A stretch of DNA of 64,000 nucleotides from Austropuccinia psidii (GCA_023105745.1 JALGQZ010000004.1:8319951-8383950); one strand, 5' to 3'. Shown: positions 34,560 to 47,240, counted from the stretch's first letter. Notes: a model not told the origin generated them from the letters alone. Numbers and translations are program-made.

Positions 34560-37500
34560 TCTTTCTAAGATAGCCATTTATCCTTATCTTCTGGTTGATT
34601 ATTAAATATAACCAGTTAGTTTCTTTTGTCTTTCCTGTTTATTCTTATTTTTATGCCCTTGATCATTTTATACACTGGTCCAGGTGAATAATCTTCTTCC
34701 ACCAGTTTTTCATGGGTGACTATTTTTTTCCTGTTGAAAAATTTCTCATTGTCTGTTGGATGATATGAGTTGACCAGCCTGACTGGGAAGACTGGGTGTT
34801 TCGTAAAGAACTCCTCATTTAGTCTGACTTCTGCTGCATTATTCCTTATTAGTATGATTATACTAAATAGTCCTAAAAAGGATTATTTCATTTTCTTAGG
34901 AACTTTAAATTTATTTTAGTTCAGTGTTGAGATCAGTATTTGGTCTCCTTCTTTTGAGTCAGGTTCTTGGTGAGTGTTTTTATATCTCTGCTTATTGTAT
35001 AGTTTGGCTTCTAATATAAATTTTTTTGCTTTCTCACAAGCTGTCTTCCAAATTTTTTGGGAAGTCTTTGGCTAAAGGGTGTACTAAAATAAGGTTCTTC
35101 TTTAAACAATTTACTGGTAGAAGTGTATTCCATCCTTTCTCCAGTATAGAAGGGGGTTTCCCATTACTTAGTGCACACTGGTGTTGTATGCCAGTTGCAC
35201 TGCTGGTGGGAGGGTTACCCAGGCATGGGTATATCCCTCATGGTCTTTGAACTCCATGCCATAGGCACAGATTCTTGTGATGATTTCATTCAAAGTATGG
35301 ATTATCATTTATGAAAGGCCATCTGTTTGTGGGCAGTAGGCTATTGAGAATGCTAGTTTGCTTTGTAATATTTCATAAAGATTAGTCCAGAATTCTGATG
35401 TGAATGTTGGGTCTCTATCACTCATTATAATTCTTGTAACACCACAATTGGCTATGATTTTACTCAAAAAAAGAATGGCTTTTTCCATTGCTTTATCTTC
35501 TTTATGGAAGCAAAGGAATCTGACAATCATGCTATACCTGTCTACTACTACTAAACATGCGTTGAGACTATTGTTCCATCCAGAGACAAGTCCTTTCACC
35601 CAGTCCATATTTAGGATTTACCAAGGGTGCTTGGGTTCCTCTATATTTTTTAGTTGCCCATATCTCTTCTCATGGCTTTTGTTGGCCTTTTGGCATCTGG
35701 TGCAGGGAGTTATTTCTTCACTCAAGTCTTTCTCCCACTTTTTCCCCCAAGATGTGGTAAATATTCTCTCTATAGTTCTGTATTAACTCATTTGTCCAAT
35801 GTAAGGAAAATCATGGCATTCTTGTATTATGAGAGAGATATTTTCTCTGTCTACTATAATTAGGGAACTTTTTTTCTTTCCCCTGTGGTACAGTAGTTCA
35901 TTTGTAGGAAAAATATGCTATCCTTGAATCTCTTAGGCCATGGTTACTCCAATTTTCTTTCCATTTCTGGGCTTCTGTACTTTTGATTCAATATTTGTGC
36001 AAATATACTACCCTATTTGTGTTTTTTGTATGATAAGTGCACTAATGTGTGTATTTTGGACCCATTTTCTGGATAGTAAGCTGGATTTTCTTGATCATTC
36101 TTCAATGGTCATCTACTGATCCTATCTGCATTAGTATGACTTTAACCTTTGTAGATAATTGGAATATTTTCGTCTATACTCTAGTATAGCTATTGGCCAC
36201 CTGAGCATGTGTCTGTTTGTTGTTTCATGTTTAAAAGTGATTTTAATGTGCTGCAATAAGTGAGGACTTCAAATACTTCTCCTTCCAAGAATTAATGAAG
36301 TTTTTCTAATGCCCATACAAAGAGAAAAACTCTGTTTGTGTAGCTCCATATGTAGCTTCTAAATCTTTCAGGTTTCTGGATATGTAGCATATTACTCCTT
36401 CTTTGGGTACCCCATCCACTAAGTTTCTTTGGTGGAGTGCTTCTCCTAGTACTTTGACACATTCTGAATCCATATAAAGCTTGAATGGTAGCCCAAAGTC
36501 AGGTATCATCAATGCAGGCTTATGAGTCAGTTCATGTTTGATCTTTTCAAATTAATAACTCCTTTCTTTTGTAATTTCAAATACTACATCCTTGAAATAT
36601 AATTTGTATAGGCTTCTGGTAATATTTGGACAGTTCTTGATGAGACTTGTATAGTAGTTGGAAAAGCCCAAAGGAGGTTGCATCTCTTTTATGTTTTTGA
36701 GAAATTGTTTTCCCAGCACTGCAGCTAATTCATTCTGGTCTGTGGTTAAAATCAAGCCTGAAATCTTATGTACTAGTGCTAATAGTTCCTGTTGGCCAAA
36801 GATGCATTTTTTAGATTAATAGTCATATTGATTAGTGCGAATTTGCTCAATATTCTTTCAATTTGTCTCACATGGTTTTCCCATATTTCTGAGTATACAA
36901 TGATTTCATCAATTTAAACTACTATCCACCCTTCCATTATTTCATCTTGAAATATTGTATACATGATTCATTAGAAACAGGCTAATTCATTTTTGATGTC
37001 ATATGGCATACTAGTAAATTCATATATGTCCATATGACATATATTTCTTAATAATTTAATGGAGTTTTTTTGCACTCCATTATGGTGGAAACCTTTCATT
37101 CAATACATATTTTCTATGAACTTGGCCTTTGCAGTTTGTCCATTGAATGGGATATTCTTAGGATAAGGTACCTTACTGCTATAGTATAGTTGTTCAGCTC
37201 TCTGAAGTCTCCACACAGTCTGAATTTGACATAATGCCAAGTTATCAGAACTGGTGTAGTGACGTCTCATATCTCATTTTGTCCTATCTTCCCTATTACC
37301 CTATTTCTATAAGCTCATTGATGTTTTTCTCAATTTCTTCCCTAGTCTGCTGGCTAGTTGAGTAGGGTTATCTTCTGAGAATATGTGGATATGGTCTCTC
37401 TACATCTAGATATGACTCTATATCATGTCATTTAATTTTGCCTAGGAGGTCATCCTGAATTTCAAAATCTTACCGCTGCTTTCTTAGTACTTTAAGCAAG

Positions 37501-37595
37501 TTGATTTTAATCTTACTAGTTAGATGTGTTCCATATTGGGCTTCTTTGAAATCTTCAAAAAGGTCCTTAAGCACCAGGGCAAATGTTGCGTCTAT
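34560..37595 (-). pseudogene. Pol remnants of the A element: RT, RNase H, integrase
   Basis: From 5' to 3' on the minus strand: an RT entry block near 37400 (YLDVERPYPHILRR), a mutated catalytic site near 36900 where the Y-x-D-D motif reads stop-I-D-E, RT thumb at 36755-36552 (EMQPPLGFSNYYTSLIKNCP), RNase H at 36512-36306 (LPFKLYMDSECVK, ICYISRNLKDLEATYG), and integrase core at 35608-35309 ([36 protein letters not shown]). It aligns block for block with the A pol at 10.3-12.8 kb. The enzyme cannot be active. Confidence 0.82.
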
Positions 37596-37919
37596 CATTG
37601 GCGATTGACTTCACGTTGCACTGCGGTCAGTATAGAATCTTGCTTCAGTCGCCTTAGTGTCACTTTATAGTCACTGGATTTAGTGGGTCACATCACGTCA
37701 GTGTCAAGACAACATCAATCATCACATGTGTCACATGAGAATATCACTCAAAGCCCAAACCCCTTTCAACATTTTTTGCAATGTTTGGGTAATTTAACCT
37801 CATTAGCTTCCACCTCCTTGATGCTTAGCATGCTTAAGCTCCCGCACTGCCCTCCAGATGAACCTCTGACACTGCCCCCCCATCTTCGTCCTCATCACTC
37901 CTTATGCTTTCACACCCCG
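37596..37919. other. Short unassigned segment before the minisatellite
   Basis: The sequence shifts from AT-rich to C-rich here, with repeated gtcaca/gtcagtgtca motifs near 37680-37740. There is no supported gene. The last 80 bases already contain gtgccctcc-like fragments of the adjoining repeat. Confidence 0.5.
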
Positions 37920-38968
37920 CCCTGACCATCCTGATGCTTGTGGAGCGCCCTCTGACATGCCTCCAACACAGCTTACCATCCTTATGCTCGTGGAGTGCCC
38001 TCCCCACATTCTCCCAAAACTGCTTACCATCCTTACGCTGGCGGAGTGCCCTCCCGACATGCTCCCAACACTGCTTACCATCCTTACGCTTGCGGAGTGC
38101 CCTCCCAACATGCTCCCAACACCACTTATCCTTACGCTTGTGTAGTGCCCTCCGGACATGCCTCCAACACAGCTTACCATCCTTACACTCACAGAGTGCC
38201 CTACCAACATTCTCTCAACACTCCTTACCATCCTTATGATCACGGAGTGCCCTCCTGACATGCCCCCAACACCACTTATCCTTATGCTCGTGTAGTGCCC
38301 TCCCAACATGCTCCCAACACCACTTATCCTTATGCTTGTGTAGTGCCCTTGCAACATGCTCCTGACACCACTTATCCTTACACTTGTGTAGTGCCCTCCT
38401 GCGATGTCTTCCCCACAGCTTACCATCCTTACGCTCGCGGAGTGCCCTCCCAACATGCTCCCAACACCACTTATCCTTATGCTTGTGTAGTGCCCTTGCA
38501 ACATGCTCCTGACACCACTTATCCTTACACTTGTGTAGTGCCCTCCTGCGATGTCTTCCCCACAGCTTACCATCCTTACGCTCGCGGAGTGCCCTCCCGA
38601 CACAGCTTACCATCCTTATGCTTGCAGAGTGCCCTCCCAATATGCTACCAACACCACTTATCCTTACCCTTGTGTAGCGCCCTCCCAGCATGCTCCCAAC
38701 ACCACTTATCCTTACGCTTGTGTAGTGCCCTCCTGACATGCCTATAACACAGCTTACCATCTTTACACTTGCGGAGTGCCCTCCCAACATTGGTTACCAT
38801 CCTTACGCTCGCCAAGTGCCCTCCTGACGTGCTCCCAACACCACTTATCCTTACGCTTGTGTAGTGCCCTCCCAACATGCTCCCCACACCACTTATCCTT
38901 ATGCTTGGGTAGTGCCCTCCCGACATGCTCCTGACACCACTTATCGTTACGCTTGTGTAGTGCCCTCC
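37920..38968. repeat. Minisatellite, 48/51-bp units, left half
   Basis: About 21 units. The 48-bp type reads gtgccctcccaacatgctcc followed by caacaccacttatccttacg and cttgtgta. The 51-bp type has an extra triplet and reads …cagcttaccatccttacgct then cgcgga. Both lengths are multiples of three, so stop-free frames persist on both strands. On the minus strand they encode 16- or 17-residue repeats such as GGHYTSVRISGVGSML in one frame and KHKDKWCWEHVGRAL in another. A few units are truncated. The array continues at 40999 beyond a solo C LTR. Confidence 0.93.
38304..38597. repeat. Tandem duplication of 147 bp (three units) inside the minisatellite
   Basis: Positions 38304-38450 and 38451-38597 are identical by eye, a higher-order unit of 48+48+51 bases. 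The shared diagnostic variants are gtgcccttgcaacatgctcc and ccctcctgcgatgtcttccc. It is a recent event compared with the differences among other units. Confidence 0.85.
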
Positions 38969-40993
38969 TGTAAGGTTTGACTATGAAACAATAAGTAAAA
39001 ATTACTAATTTATTACTTATTGTACTCTGAATGTCCTTATGAATTGAATAAATAAGATTAAAAATATAATAATAATAAATAATTATTATTATTATGGTGT
39101 AAAATAATTATATTATTAAATAAATATAATAATATAATTTATATTATGAAAATATAATATAATTAATAAATATATTAATATAAAATAATTAATATATTTA
39201 AAAAGCTCTTTATTATTGTTACCAACAAATAATAAAGGCATAAAAAATTGTTTTTTATTAATAAAAAACAATTAATAACAATAATATTACTAATATTAAA
39301 GTTATGAATTAATATAAATACTATTTATATTAATTAAAGAATTATTAAGAGAGTAATAATAGAGAAATTATTATAATAAGAGAAAATAACCTACTTTTAA
39401 CACTTAATATAATAATTTTGAAATATTTTACGCCAAAAAATATAAATACAACTTTTTCAAATTGTATTTACAATAAAAATAAAGAAAATTCCAAATTTTT
39501 CTGGATTTTTACGTGGAAAAGAGTTTTAGAGAGATTTTTAACAAAAACAATTAAATAAATGATTTAATCACGTCAAAATAGATGATTATAGCAAGGTGGT
39601 CTTTGGTCTTTAATAATATAATACTTTTATATATAAAGAATAAAGAAATTACCTTTGATTTTAATTGATTTAATGTTTTTGATGCGTCTGAGGGGAAAAT
39701 AGAGTAAAAAGAGCTCTATTTATAGTAAATACCTCCCTCCTAGAGTCCAACAGGCTTCTAGTAGAAGTTTACCGATCATATCCACTGGAATTGATCAATA
39801 TTTTAAGGTTTGAGGGTGATTACATCATGATCAAACCATATTACATCATTATTACACCATTATTTAGAGTTATCACTATAACTCTAAGTTTGATGACATC
39901 AGAGGCTTGGCAGAACCCCAAATTTCGTTGATTTTATTATTTTTAATCATAAACTAATAGTATTCACCAATTTTATCACTCTCATGACTTTTAAACTTAA
40001 TTTAAGGTTACAGTAGGTGATCATAACTGCTCAATTCAAGCTCAAACTTTGATCTTCAATAACTTGTAAGATTTACACGCTACAGCAATTCAGAGAGTGA
40101 ATTCCTATAGCCTGGCATAACCTTATTATGCTGCCAAGAGCTTTTTTTTACATCATCAAAACTCTAATTTTGATGATTTTTCTTGTAACTCATCTTTTCT
40201 GTCGAAATTCAATATTTTAAACTTCAAACCTTGATTTCAGGGGGTTATACCCTGAATTTAATAATAAAAATTACATCATTCTTCACGAATGAACTAGCAG
40301 AATCCAACTGTATACTTTTTTTTGAGTTTGAACTACTTTCACAACAAAGTGGTCAACAGCTCTGTTGATTTTTATCAATATTTCATCATAGGTTTTAACC
40401 TTGTTTATAATTTGTAAGATAAAGTTCATATCTGTGTTCTTACAGTAATTACGTGGTAACTTTATTTTGGTTCATCATTCTATCATGTATAGTTTAGGAG
40501 ATATTAGCTATGATCCTTGAATATATGCGTTAACCAAAGAAGTGCATATATTCAGGTTAATTCCTTAAGTATTGACTTTGGAAATTAGCTTATTAATTGT
40601 TTTATGTGTGTATTTTCGTGGGAAATTCACTGGTACATTTTTTTTCACATGTTGTTTCATTAGTTCATGAGATAAATAAGGTTTTCTGGTTTTTATAAGG
40701 TATTATACCTTATAATTCATTAAATATTGACTTTACAGATATGCCATAAAAATGGTATATGTGTATTTTTCCATGAGGAATCCAATGGTTTAATTTATTT
40801 TACATGTTGATTCATTGGTTTTTAAGTTAAACCAATTTTTGTACCAATTTATGGTATTTTTTGTATATTTAAGTAATTATTTTTAATGTATAATTATTCT
40901 AAGTAATTTTAATATAATTATATTAAAGGTATAATTATTCTTAGTATTTTTTGTGACCTTATTGGGTATGTGGTCATATCTCAAAGGCTCACA
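38969..40993 (-). mobile_element. Solo LTR, family C, with TSD CCTCC
   Basis: The ends are tgtaaggtttgactatg (38969) and tatctcaaaggctcaca (40993), which on the minus strand is TGTGAGCC…CTTACA. The flanks cctcc at 38964-38968 and cctcc at 40994-40998 match exactly. It splits one minisatellite array in two. It matches both LTRs of the full C element at 44462-57108. Confidence 0.93.
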
Positions 40994-40998
40994 CCTCC

Positions 40999-42045
40999 CA
41001 ACATGCTCCCAACACTGCTGACCATCCTTACACTCGCGGAGTGCCCTCCCAACATGCCCCTGACACTGCTTACCATCCTTACGTTTGCGGAGTGCCCTCC
41101 CGACATTCTCCCAACACCACTTATCCTTATGCTTGTGTAGTGCCCTCCCAACATGCTCCCAATACCACTTATCCTTACACTTGTGTTGTGCGCTCTTGAC
41201 ATGCTCCTGACACCATTTATCCTTATGCTTGTGTAGTGCCCCCCTGACATGCCTCCAACACAACTTACCATCCTTACGCTCGCGCAGTGCCCTCCCAACA
41301 TTGCTTACCATCCTTACACTTGGCAAGTGCCCTCCTGACATGCTCCCAACACCACTTATCCTTACGCTTGTGTAGTGCCCTCCCAACATGCTCCTGACAC
41401 CACTTATCCTTGCGCTTGTGTTGTGACCTCCCGACATGCTCCCCACACCACTTATCCTTACGCTTGGGTAGTGCCCTCCCGACATGCTCCCGACACCACT
41501 TATTGTTATACTTGTTTAGTGCCCTCCCAAAATGCTCCCAACACTGCTGACCATCATTACACTTGCGGAGTGCCCTCCCAACATGCCCCTGACACTTCTT
41601 ACCATCCTTACGCTCGCAGAGTGCCCTCCCGACATGCTCCCAACACCATTTATCCTTATGCTTGTGTAGTGCCCTCCCAACATGCTCCCAACACCACTTA
41701 TCCTTACACTTGTGTTGTGCGATCCCGACATGCTCCTGACACCATTTATCCTTACGCTTGTGTAGTGCCCCCCTGACATGCCTCTGACACAGCTTACCAT
41801 CCGTACGCTCACGGAGTGCCCTCCCAACACTTCTTACTATCCTTACGCTTGCGGAGTGTCCTCCCAACATGCCTCCAACACAGCTTACCATCCTTACACT
41901 TGCGAAGTGCCCTCCCAACACTGCTTACCATACTTATGTTTGCCAAGTGCCCTCCCGACATACTCCCAACACCACTTATCCTTATGCTTGTGTAGTGCCC
42001 TCCCAACATGCTCCCAACACCACTTATCCTTACACTTCTGTATTA
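40999..42045. repeat. Minisatellite, 48/51-bp units, right half
   Basis: About 21 further units of the same type, continuing from the left half after the CCTCC duplication. Segments at 40999-41340 and 41530-41920 have the same order of unit types, so a block of several units was duplicated. Long frames on either strand here (for example minus 41274-41921) are a result of the unit lengths. Confidence 0.93.
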
Positions 42046-42160
42046 CATCCATAGTGTACGGTGGCTTTTTAGCGTACACAATGAATGCAATTGCCAAAAT
42101 ATGCTGAGTGGCCTTCTCTGCCAACAGGACCTCAGGGAAAACTGGTCTGTATATGCACAA
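41894..42160 (-). CDS. Hypothetical frame whose unique N-terminus runs into the repeat
   Basis: An 88-residue frame starting at ATG 42160. The first 40 residues (MCIYRPVFPEVLLAEKATQH then ILAIAFIVYAKKPPYTMDVI) are non-repetitive and hydrophobic. The rest is two copies of the KHKDKWCWEHVGRAL repeat, after which a truncated unit changes the frame. I do not recognise it. It may be the remnant of a minus-strand gene whose coding sequence seeded the array, or a chance frame. Confidence 0.25.
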   Translation of the reverse strand: MCIYRPVFPEVLLAEKATQHILAIAFIVYAKKPPYTMDVIQKCKDKWCWEHVGRALHKHKDKWCWEYVGRALGKHKYGKQCWEGTSQV

Positions 42161-42764
42161 TGTTGTGGTTAGGGTTTAAATCATGAGCCTCACAAATTAA
42201 AACCTAATAGATGGACTATTTAAGACAAGAATTGTGTCTCCTGTTTCCCTGACAAAACCATTTTAGTTCATATCATTCAAATGGAATACTATGCTGAGTC
42301 CTTACCTCATGAGTGTTGAATAGTTCAAAAGTTGGCTTTAGTAGGTTTCTCACTAGTCAACTTTGCTCAATGTCTCACAGGGAAGGTATTTCATTTGAAT
42401 GAGATGAAATCATTTGCAACACATTGCCTCCTTCAATTTCCTGACATATTATATTTTGAAAATGCAATACAATTTCAATAGAAGGTTCCAAGTCTGTTGA
42501 TGCACAGGTTTATTTTGCTTAGCTTGTGGTTCTAAAATGTATTTTTTCTAGAATATTAGAAAACTCTTATACTACTTTAAATCAATATTTAACTTCTTTC
42601 AAACTGGCCAAAATTGTCCAATATTACCTCAAAAATAATAAATTATTTTAAACTTATTTTACTTCCACCTTTTTTCTCCAATTTGGATCTTTTTATCCTA
42701 AAATTTTCAAAAAAGTTATCAATCAACTTGTCACCATCTATCTGCTTAATAAACTACCTCCGCT
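42161..42764. other. Intergenic segment upstream of the split gene
   Basis: About 600 AT-rich bases with no supported gene. It would hold the promoter of the plus-strand gene starting at 42765; no motif can be assigned. Confidence 0.4.
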
Positions 42765-44461
42765 ATGGCCCAAACCCTGGGAAATTCAACTGAACTCAAT
42801 GAACAACAAACTTCAGCCCCAGAGAGTGGAAGTGAAATCTCTGATATGGCCAGTAGTCGTGAATTAGGCATTGAAGTAGAGAGCCAGTCACATGAAGATA
42901 ATCAAGATCCAACAGTTCTTCCACAATGTGAATATACATCCATCTTGAATATTTGAAATCTCTCAAAACCTGATATTGTGTCATATCCTTTATTTCAGGT
43001 CAGACTCCAAGCTCTCAGAAAACAAATTTTCAAAGCTATGAGAAGGAAAAGACTGGCGAACCTTGTGCACTGACAGAAGATGATGGGAAAGATGATGTAA
43101 TTCTCAGTGGGGGGTGTGGAGATTATATCCAAGGAACAATTTGTCTCCAACATTGCTCAAACTATCCCAAGGCTTGAAAAAATTCAAAATGATAGTAAAA
43201 TTCCTGATTATGTGCTTCAAAGGAGTGGGAAGCCATGAGCCTCCTCAAAATGGATTTGAACCATAAGTCCATTACTAATTCAAAACAAAATTGATAAAAA
43301 TAGCTGCATACAATGTATGGGCAGGTGTGGAGGTGGGAGAATCTCTACCTGAAGGATCTTGGGTCATAATTGGATTTCCAGGAAAAGGATTAGGAAAAAG
43401 ACCAAATATACATGCAACCAAAAAAACAAACAAAAAACGCCGTACCTTCTTGGGATCAAGGTCATGAAATGATCAATGTTGAAGTGGACCATATTGATAA
43501 TGAACCTCTGCATACTGAACCCCCAATACACAATGAAACAATCCATGATGAAGCTCCACATACTGAAAGCCCAACAATACTCAATGAAACAATCCATGAT
43601 GAAACCCCTCCTGCCTCTCCTCGCAATATTCAAGCCTTTCAAGAAAGGGAGACAATTAAACATGATACAATGGGACAAGATATGACTGATATAATTGCTG
43701 ACCCTGAGCCCAAAGTGTCATCCTCTGCTAATTTTCAAGGAATATTTTTATCCCACATGGAAGAGTTTGCACACATTTTGAATTATCATTCCAATATTAC
43801 TCAACAATCATGGAAAAGAGGGTTTTATAATATCAATAGTATTTACAAAAATTGATGGGACAATTTACCAAAAAAGGACGCTCATACATTCCTGCCCATT
43901 GGTATTAAGGTGATCAGTAACCAAGAGCTTAAAATGTCAGCCTGGCTGGAGGACTTTGAGATGGCAGGTGAGTTTTATCTTTGTGCATGATACATTATTA
44001 TTGGCTGTTGACTGGTGATATAAATTGCAATATACAGAGTTAGTTTCTATTAAGCCAACAAAAACAGAAGCGTTTTTTAATCACAACATTTGGAATCTGA
44101 AATTGATGAAGGAATCAGCTAAACCTCCAGATAATCTTCCAAAATCTGAAAACTCCTCTTTCAAAATGGTTTAGAGCCTCCTTTAACCCGCCATTCCAGT
44201 TGAACATTTTTGGGCAAATGTTATGTTTTAATTCATTAGTTCAGTCTTATACAATGTGATTGCACCCAAACCATATGTTGCACCAACATCAAATTCAACC
44301 ACTTCTCGTGGACTCAAATGGGGAAAAGTTGAATACCTTGCCTCCTGCTTGAGTAAATTGAAGCAACGTGCAACCAAACTCAGCATTGAAGGTGGCGGGG
44401 GTGAGAATGAGATAGCCACAAAGCCGCACAAGAACCTGGAGGATCCAATGGATACAGTTAT
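42765..44461 (+). pseudogene. Unrecognised spliced gene, 5' part, split by the C element
   Basis: Exon 1 begins at ATG 42765 (MAQTLGNSTELNEQQTSAPE) and can end at 42927 before gtgaatat; an acceptor at tttatttcag (ending 43000) keeps the frame open. An open section at 43412-43855 encodes HNETIHDEAPHTESPT, in which NETIHDE recurs. A second intron is suggested by gtgagttttatc near 43970 and tgcaatatacag near 44036. The last exon has TTSRGLKWGKVEYLASCLSK and runs to the insertion. At least three stops or frame changes occur, so this copy is probably dead. No known domain is recognised. The frame continues at 57109. Confidence 0.55.
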
Positions 44462-47215
44462 TGTAAGGTTTGACTATGAAACAATAAGTAAAAATTACCA
44501 ATATTTTACTTATTGTAATATGAATGTCCTTATGAATGAAATAAATAAGATAAAATAATTATAAGAATAAATAATTATTATAATTATGGCGTAAAAATAA
44601 TTATATTGTCAATTAAATATGATAATATAATTTATATTATAAAATATAATATAATAAAATAAATATATTAATATGGATAATTAATGTATTTTAATGGCAC
44701 TTTATTATTGTTACAAACAAATAATAAAGGCGTAAAAAATTGTTTTTTATTAATAAAAAACAATTAATAATAATAATATTACCAATATTAGAGTTATAAA
44801 TTAATATAAATACTATTTATATTAATTTAAAGAATTATTAAAAGAATAATAAAGAGAAAATTATTATAATAAGAGAAAATAACCTACTTTTAATAACTAA
44901 TAGAATAATTTTGAGATATTTTACGCAACATCATGTAAATACAACTTATCCAAATTGTATTTACAGTAAAAAATAGAGAAAATTCCAAATATTCTTGTTT
45001 TTTGCATGGAAATGAGATTTTAGAGAGATTTTTAACAAAAACAATTAATTAAATGATTTAATCATGTCAAAACTGATGATTATGATAAGATGATCTTTGG
45101 TCTTTGATAATATAACAGTTTTATATATAAAGAATAAAGATGTTACGTTTTTTAATTGCAGTGATTTAATGTTTTTGATGCATCTGAGTGGAAAACAGAG
45201 TGAAAAGAGCTCTATTTATAGTAAATACCTCCCTCTTAGAGTCCAACAGGCTTCTAGTAGATGTGTACTGATCATATCCACTGGAATTGATGCATATTTC
45301 AAGGTTTGGTGATGATCACATCATTATCAAACCATATTACATCATTATTACGTCATTATTTAGAGTTATCACTATAACTCTAAGTTTGATGATGTCAAAG
45401 GCTTGGAAGAACCCCAAAATTCGTGGATTTTATTAGTTTTAATCATAAACTAATAGTATTAACCAGTTTTATCACTCATGTGACTGTTAAACTTAATTTA
45501 AGGTTACAGTGAGTGATCATAAATGATCAAATTAAGCTCAAACTTTGATCCCTAATAACTTTGAAGATTTACACGCTACAGCAATTCAGAGAGTGAATTC
45601 TAATAGCTTGACATAACCTAATTATGCTGCCGAGAGCATTTCATTACATCATTAAAACTCTCTTTTTGATGATTTTTCTTGTAACTCATCTTTTCTGTTG
45701 AAATTTAATACTTTAAACTTCAAACTATGATTTCAAGGGGTTATACCTTGAATATTATAATAAAAAATACATCATTCTTCACGAATGAACTAGTAGAATC
45801 CAACTGTCTACTTTTTTTAAGTTTGGACCACTTTCTGTAACAACCATCCATCAGGGGTAAGGGTATTCATTCATACACCCACTCAAACACCTCAAATCAG
45901 CAAATCCAGTATTTGCATCAGCATTCAGCTTCAGCACTCTTCATTCTGAAACATGCATACAGTTTGGTACATCAATACAGCCTGTCAATAACTGTACAGA
46001 TTGGATTCACCCAATACAGTTTTGAATACACCAGTATGAAACTGTATGATCACTCAAATACACCACACCTCTTGTACAGGCTCTGTACAGCTGTACAGGA
46101 CCTGTATTGGCCAGACTCAATTCAATAATCATTTATTCTCATGAAAATTCTTCCTCTGGATCAGGGCTGGTGATTCTCACATATACCAGCCCCTCTTTCT
46201 CCCCCCTGGGGACTTTTCCCCAGTTAATTAATTTAGTTTATTTATTATTGTATAATTATTCTTATCCTTATTTTGGGTATTATAATTATTTAATTTTAAG
46301 TTAGTCTTTGCATTTTCTTTCTTCACCTGTACAGTATGAGTTGGGTGCCCATATCCTTATTAACCCTTCTCTTTGCATTCTGACAGGTTGAAACAGTGGA
46401 CTTGGACTTGTTTGTGGTTGGCTCTTCTATTTCATATTCTTATTTCTTTCTTGCTGCTTTTCTCATATCTTTTATTATAGTAATTCACTCCTTACACTCT
46501 TGAGTGTCTTCAATCTTTCCAAATCTTGAGCCCTCCATAAGTGAGTCCCAGTTTACTGAGTGCCAGGTCCTCTTCACTTGGAAGAGCCCCTGTGACACTT
46601 TCACAACAAAGTGGTCAACAGCTCTGTTGATTTTAATCAATAATTCCTTACAGGTTTTAACCTTGTTTATAACTTGTGAAATAAACTTCATTTGTGTATT
46701 TCTACACTAATTACGGGATGACTTTATTTTTGGTTCATCACTCTATCATGCATAATTCAAGAGATATTAGCTAAAATCCTTGAATATATGTGTTGACCAA
46801 AAAAGTGCATATATTCAGGTTAATTCCTGAAGTATTGATTTTGAAGCATAGCTTCTTAATTGTTTTATATGTGGATTTCTATGGAGAATCCAATGGTACC
46901 ATTTATTTTACATGTTGTTCCATTGGCTTTTGAAAGAAATAAGGATTTTTGTTTTTTGTAAGGTATTATTACTTATAACTTATTAAATATTGACTTTACA
47001 GATATGCCATAAAAATGGTATATGTGTATTTTACAATGGGGAATCCAATGGTATAATTTCTTTCACATTTTTCTTCATTGGGATTTAAGTTAAACCAGTT
47101 TTTATGCCAATTGATGGTATTTTTGTAGTTTTAAGGTAATTATTTTTAATGTATAATTATATTAAATATTTTTTGTGAAGTTTTTGGGTATGTGGTCATA
47201 TCTCAAAGGTTTCCA
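44462..47215 (-). repeat. 3' LTR, family C, with nested D LTR
   Basis: It is about 1.98 kb without the nested LTR and its duplication, matching the solo copy and the 5' LTR. The left end is tgtaaggtttgactatg. The right end is degraded (ggtttcca instead of ggttcaca) and meets the purine tract at 47216. Confidence 0.88.
45836..46597 (+). mobile_element. Solo LTR, family D, short form, with TSD CTTTC
   Basis: It starts TGTAACAACCATCC and ends AGAGCCCCTGTGACA. The flanks ctttc at 45831-45835 and 46598-46602 are exact, and the uninterrupted site is seen in the 5' LTR near 56490. At 762 bases it is half the length of the D LTRs at 14.5 and 24.5 kb, having lost the central part while keeping the ggggacttttccccagtt region and both ends. 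Confidence 0.9.
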
Positions 47216-47240
47216 TTCCCTACCACCAAAAAAGAGTGAT
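47216..47240 (-). other. Polypurine tract of the C element
   Basis: The minus strand reads TTTTTTGGTGGTAGGGAA directly before TGGAAACCTTTGAG, the altered start of the 3' LTR. Confidence 0.6.

Larger units (their letters stand above)
32986..37595 (-). mobile_element. Decayed Ty3/gypsy element, family A, 5' truncated
   Basis: Minus-strand pol remains run from about 37595 to 34560 and are followed by a purine tract (TTTTGAAGGAGGGTA at 34483-34497) and an A LTR (34482 to 32986). Gag, protease and 5' LTR are missing; homology fades at about 37595. It is inserted into another A LTR (32088-32985) in opposite orientation. Stops and frame changes are dense, so it is one of the most decayed coding copies in the window. 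Confidence 0.82.

Noticed and set aside
38304..38597. 147-bp period as a nucleosome-related signal
   Set aside because: 147 is simply the sum of 48, 48 and 51; nothing else supports a chromatin meaning.
37902..38926. Long frames on both strands in the left array as separate genes
   Set aside because: They follow from unit lengths divisible by three and a stop-poor unit; they shift frame at truncated units and have no unique ends.
37920..42045. Regularly spaced repeats as a CRISPR array
   Set aside because: Units are contiguous 48/51-bp tandem repeats with scattered variants and no unique spacers; the context is eukaryotic.
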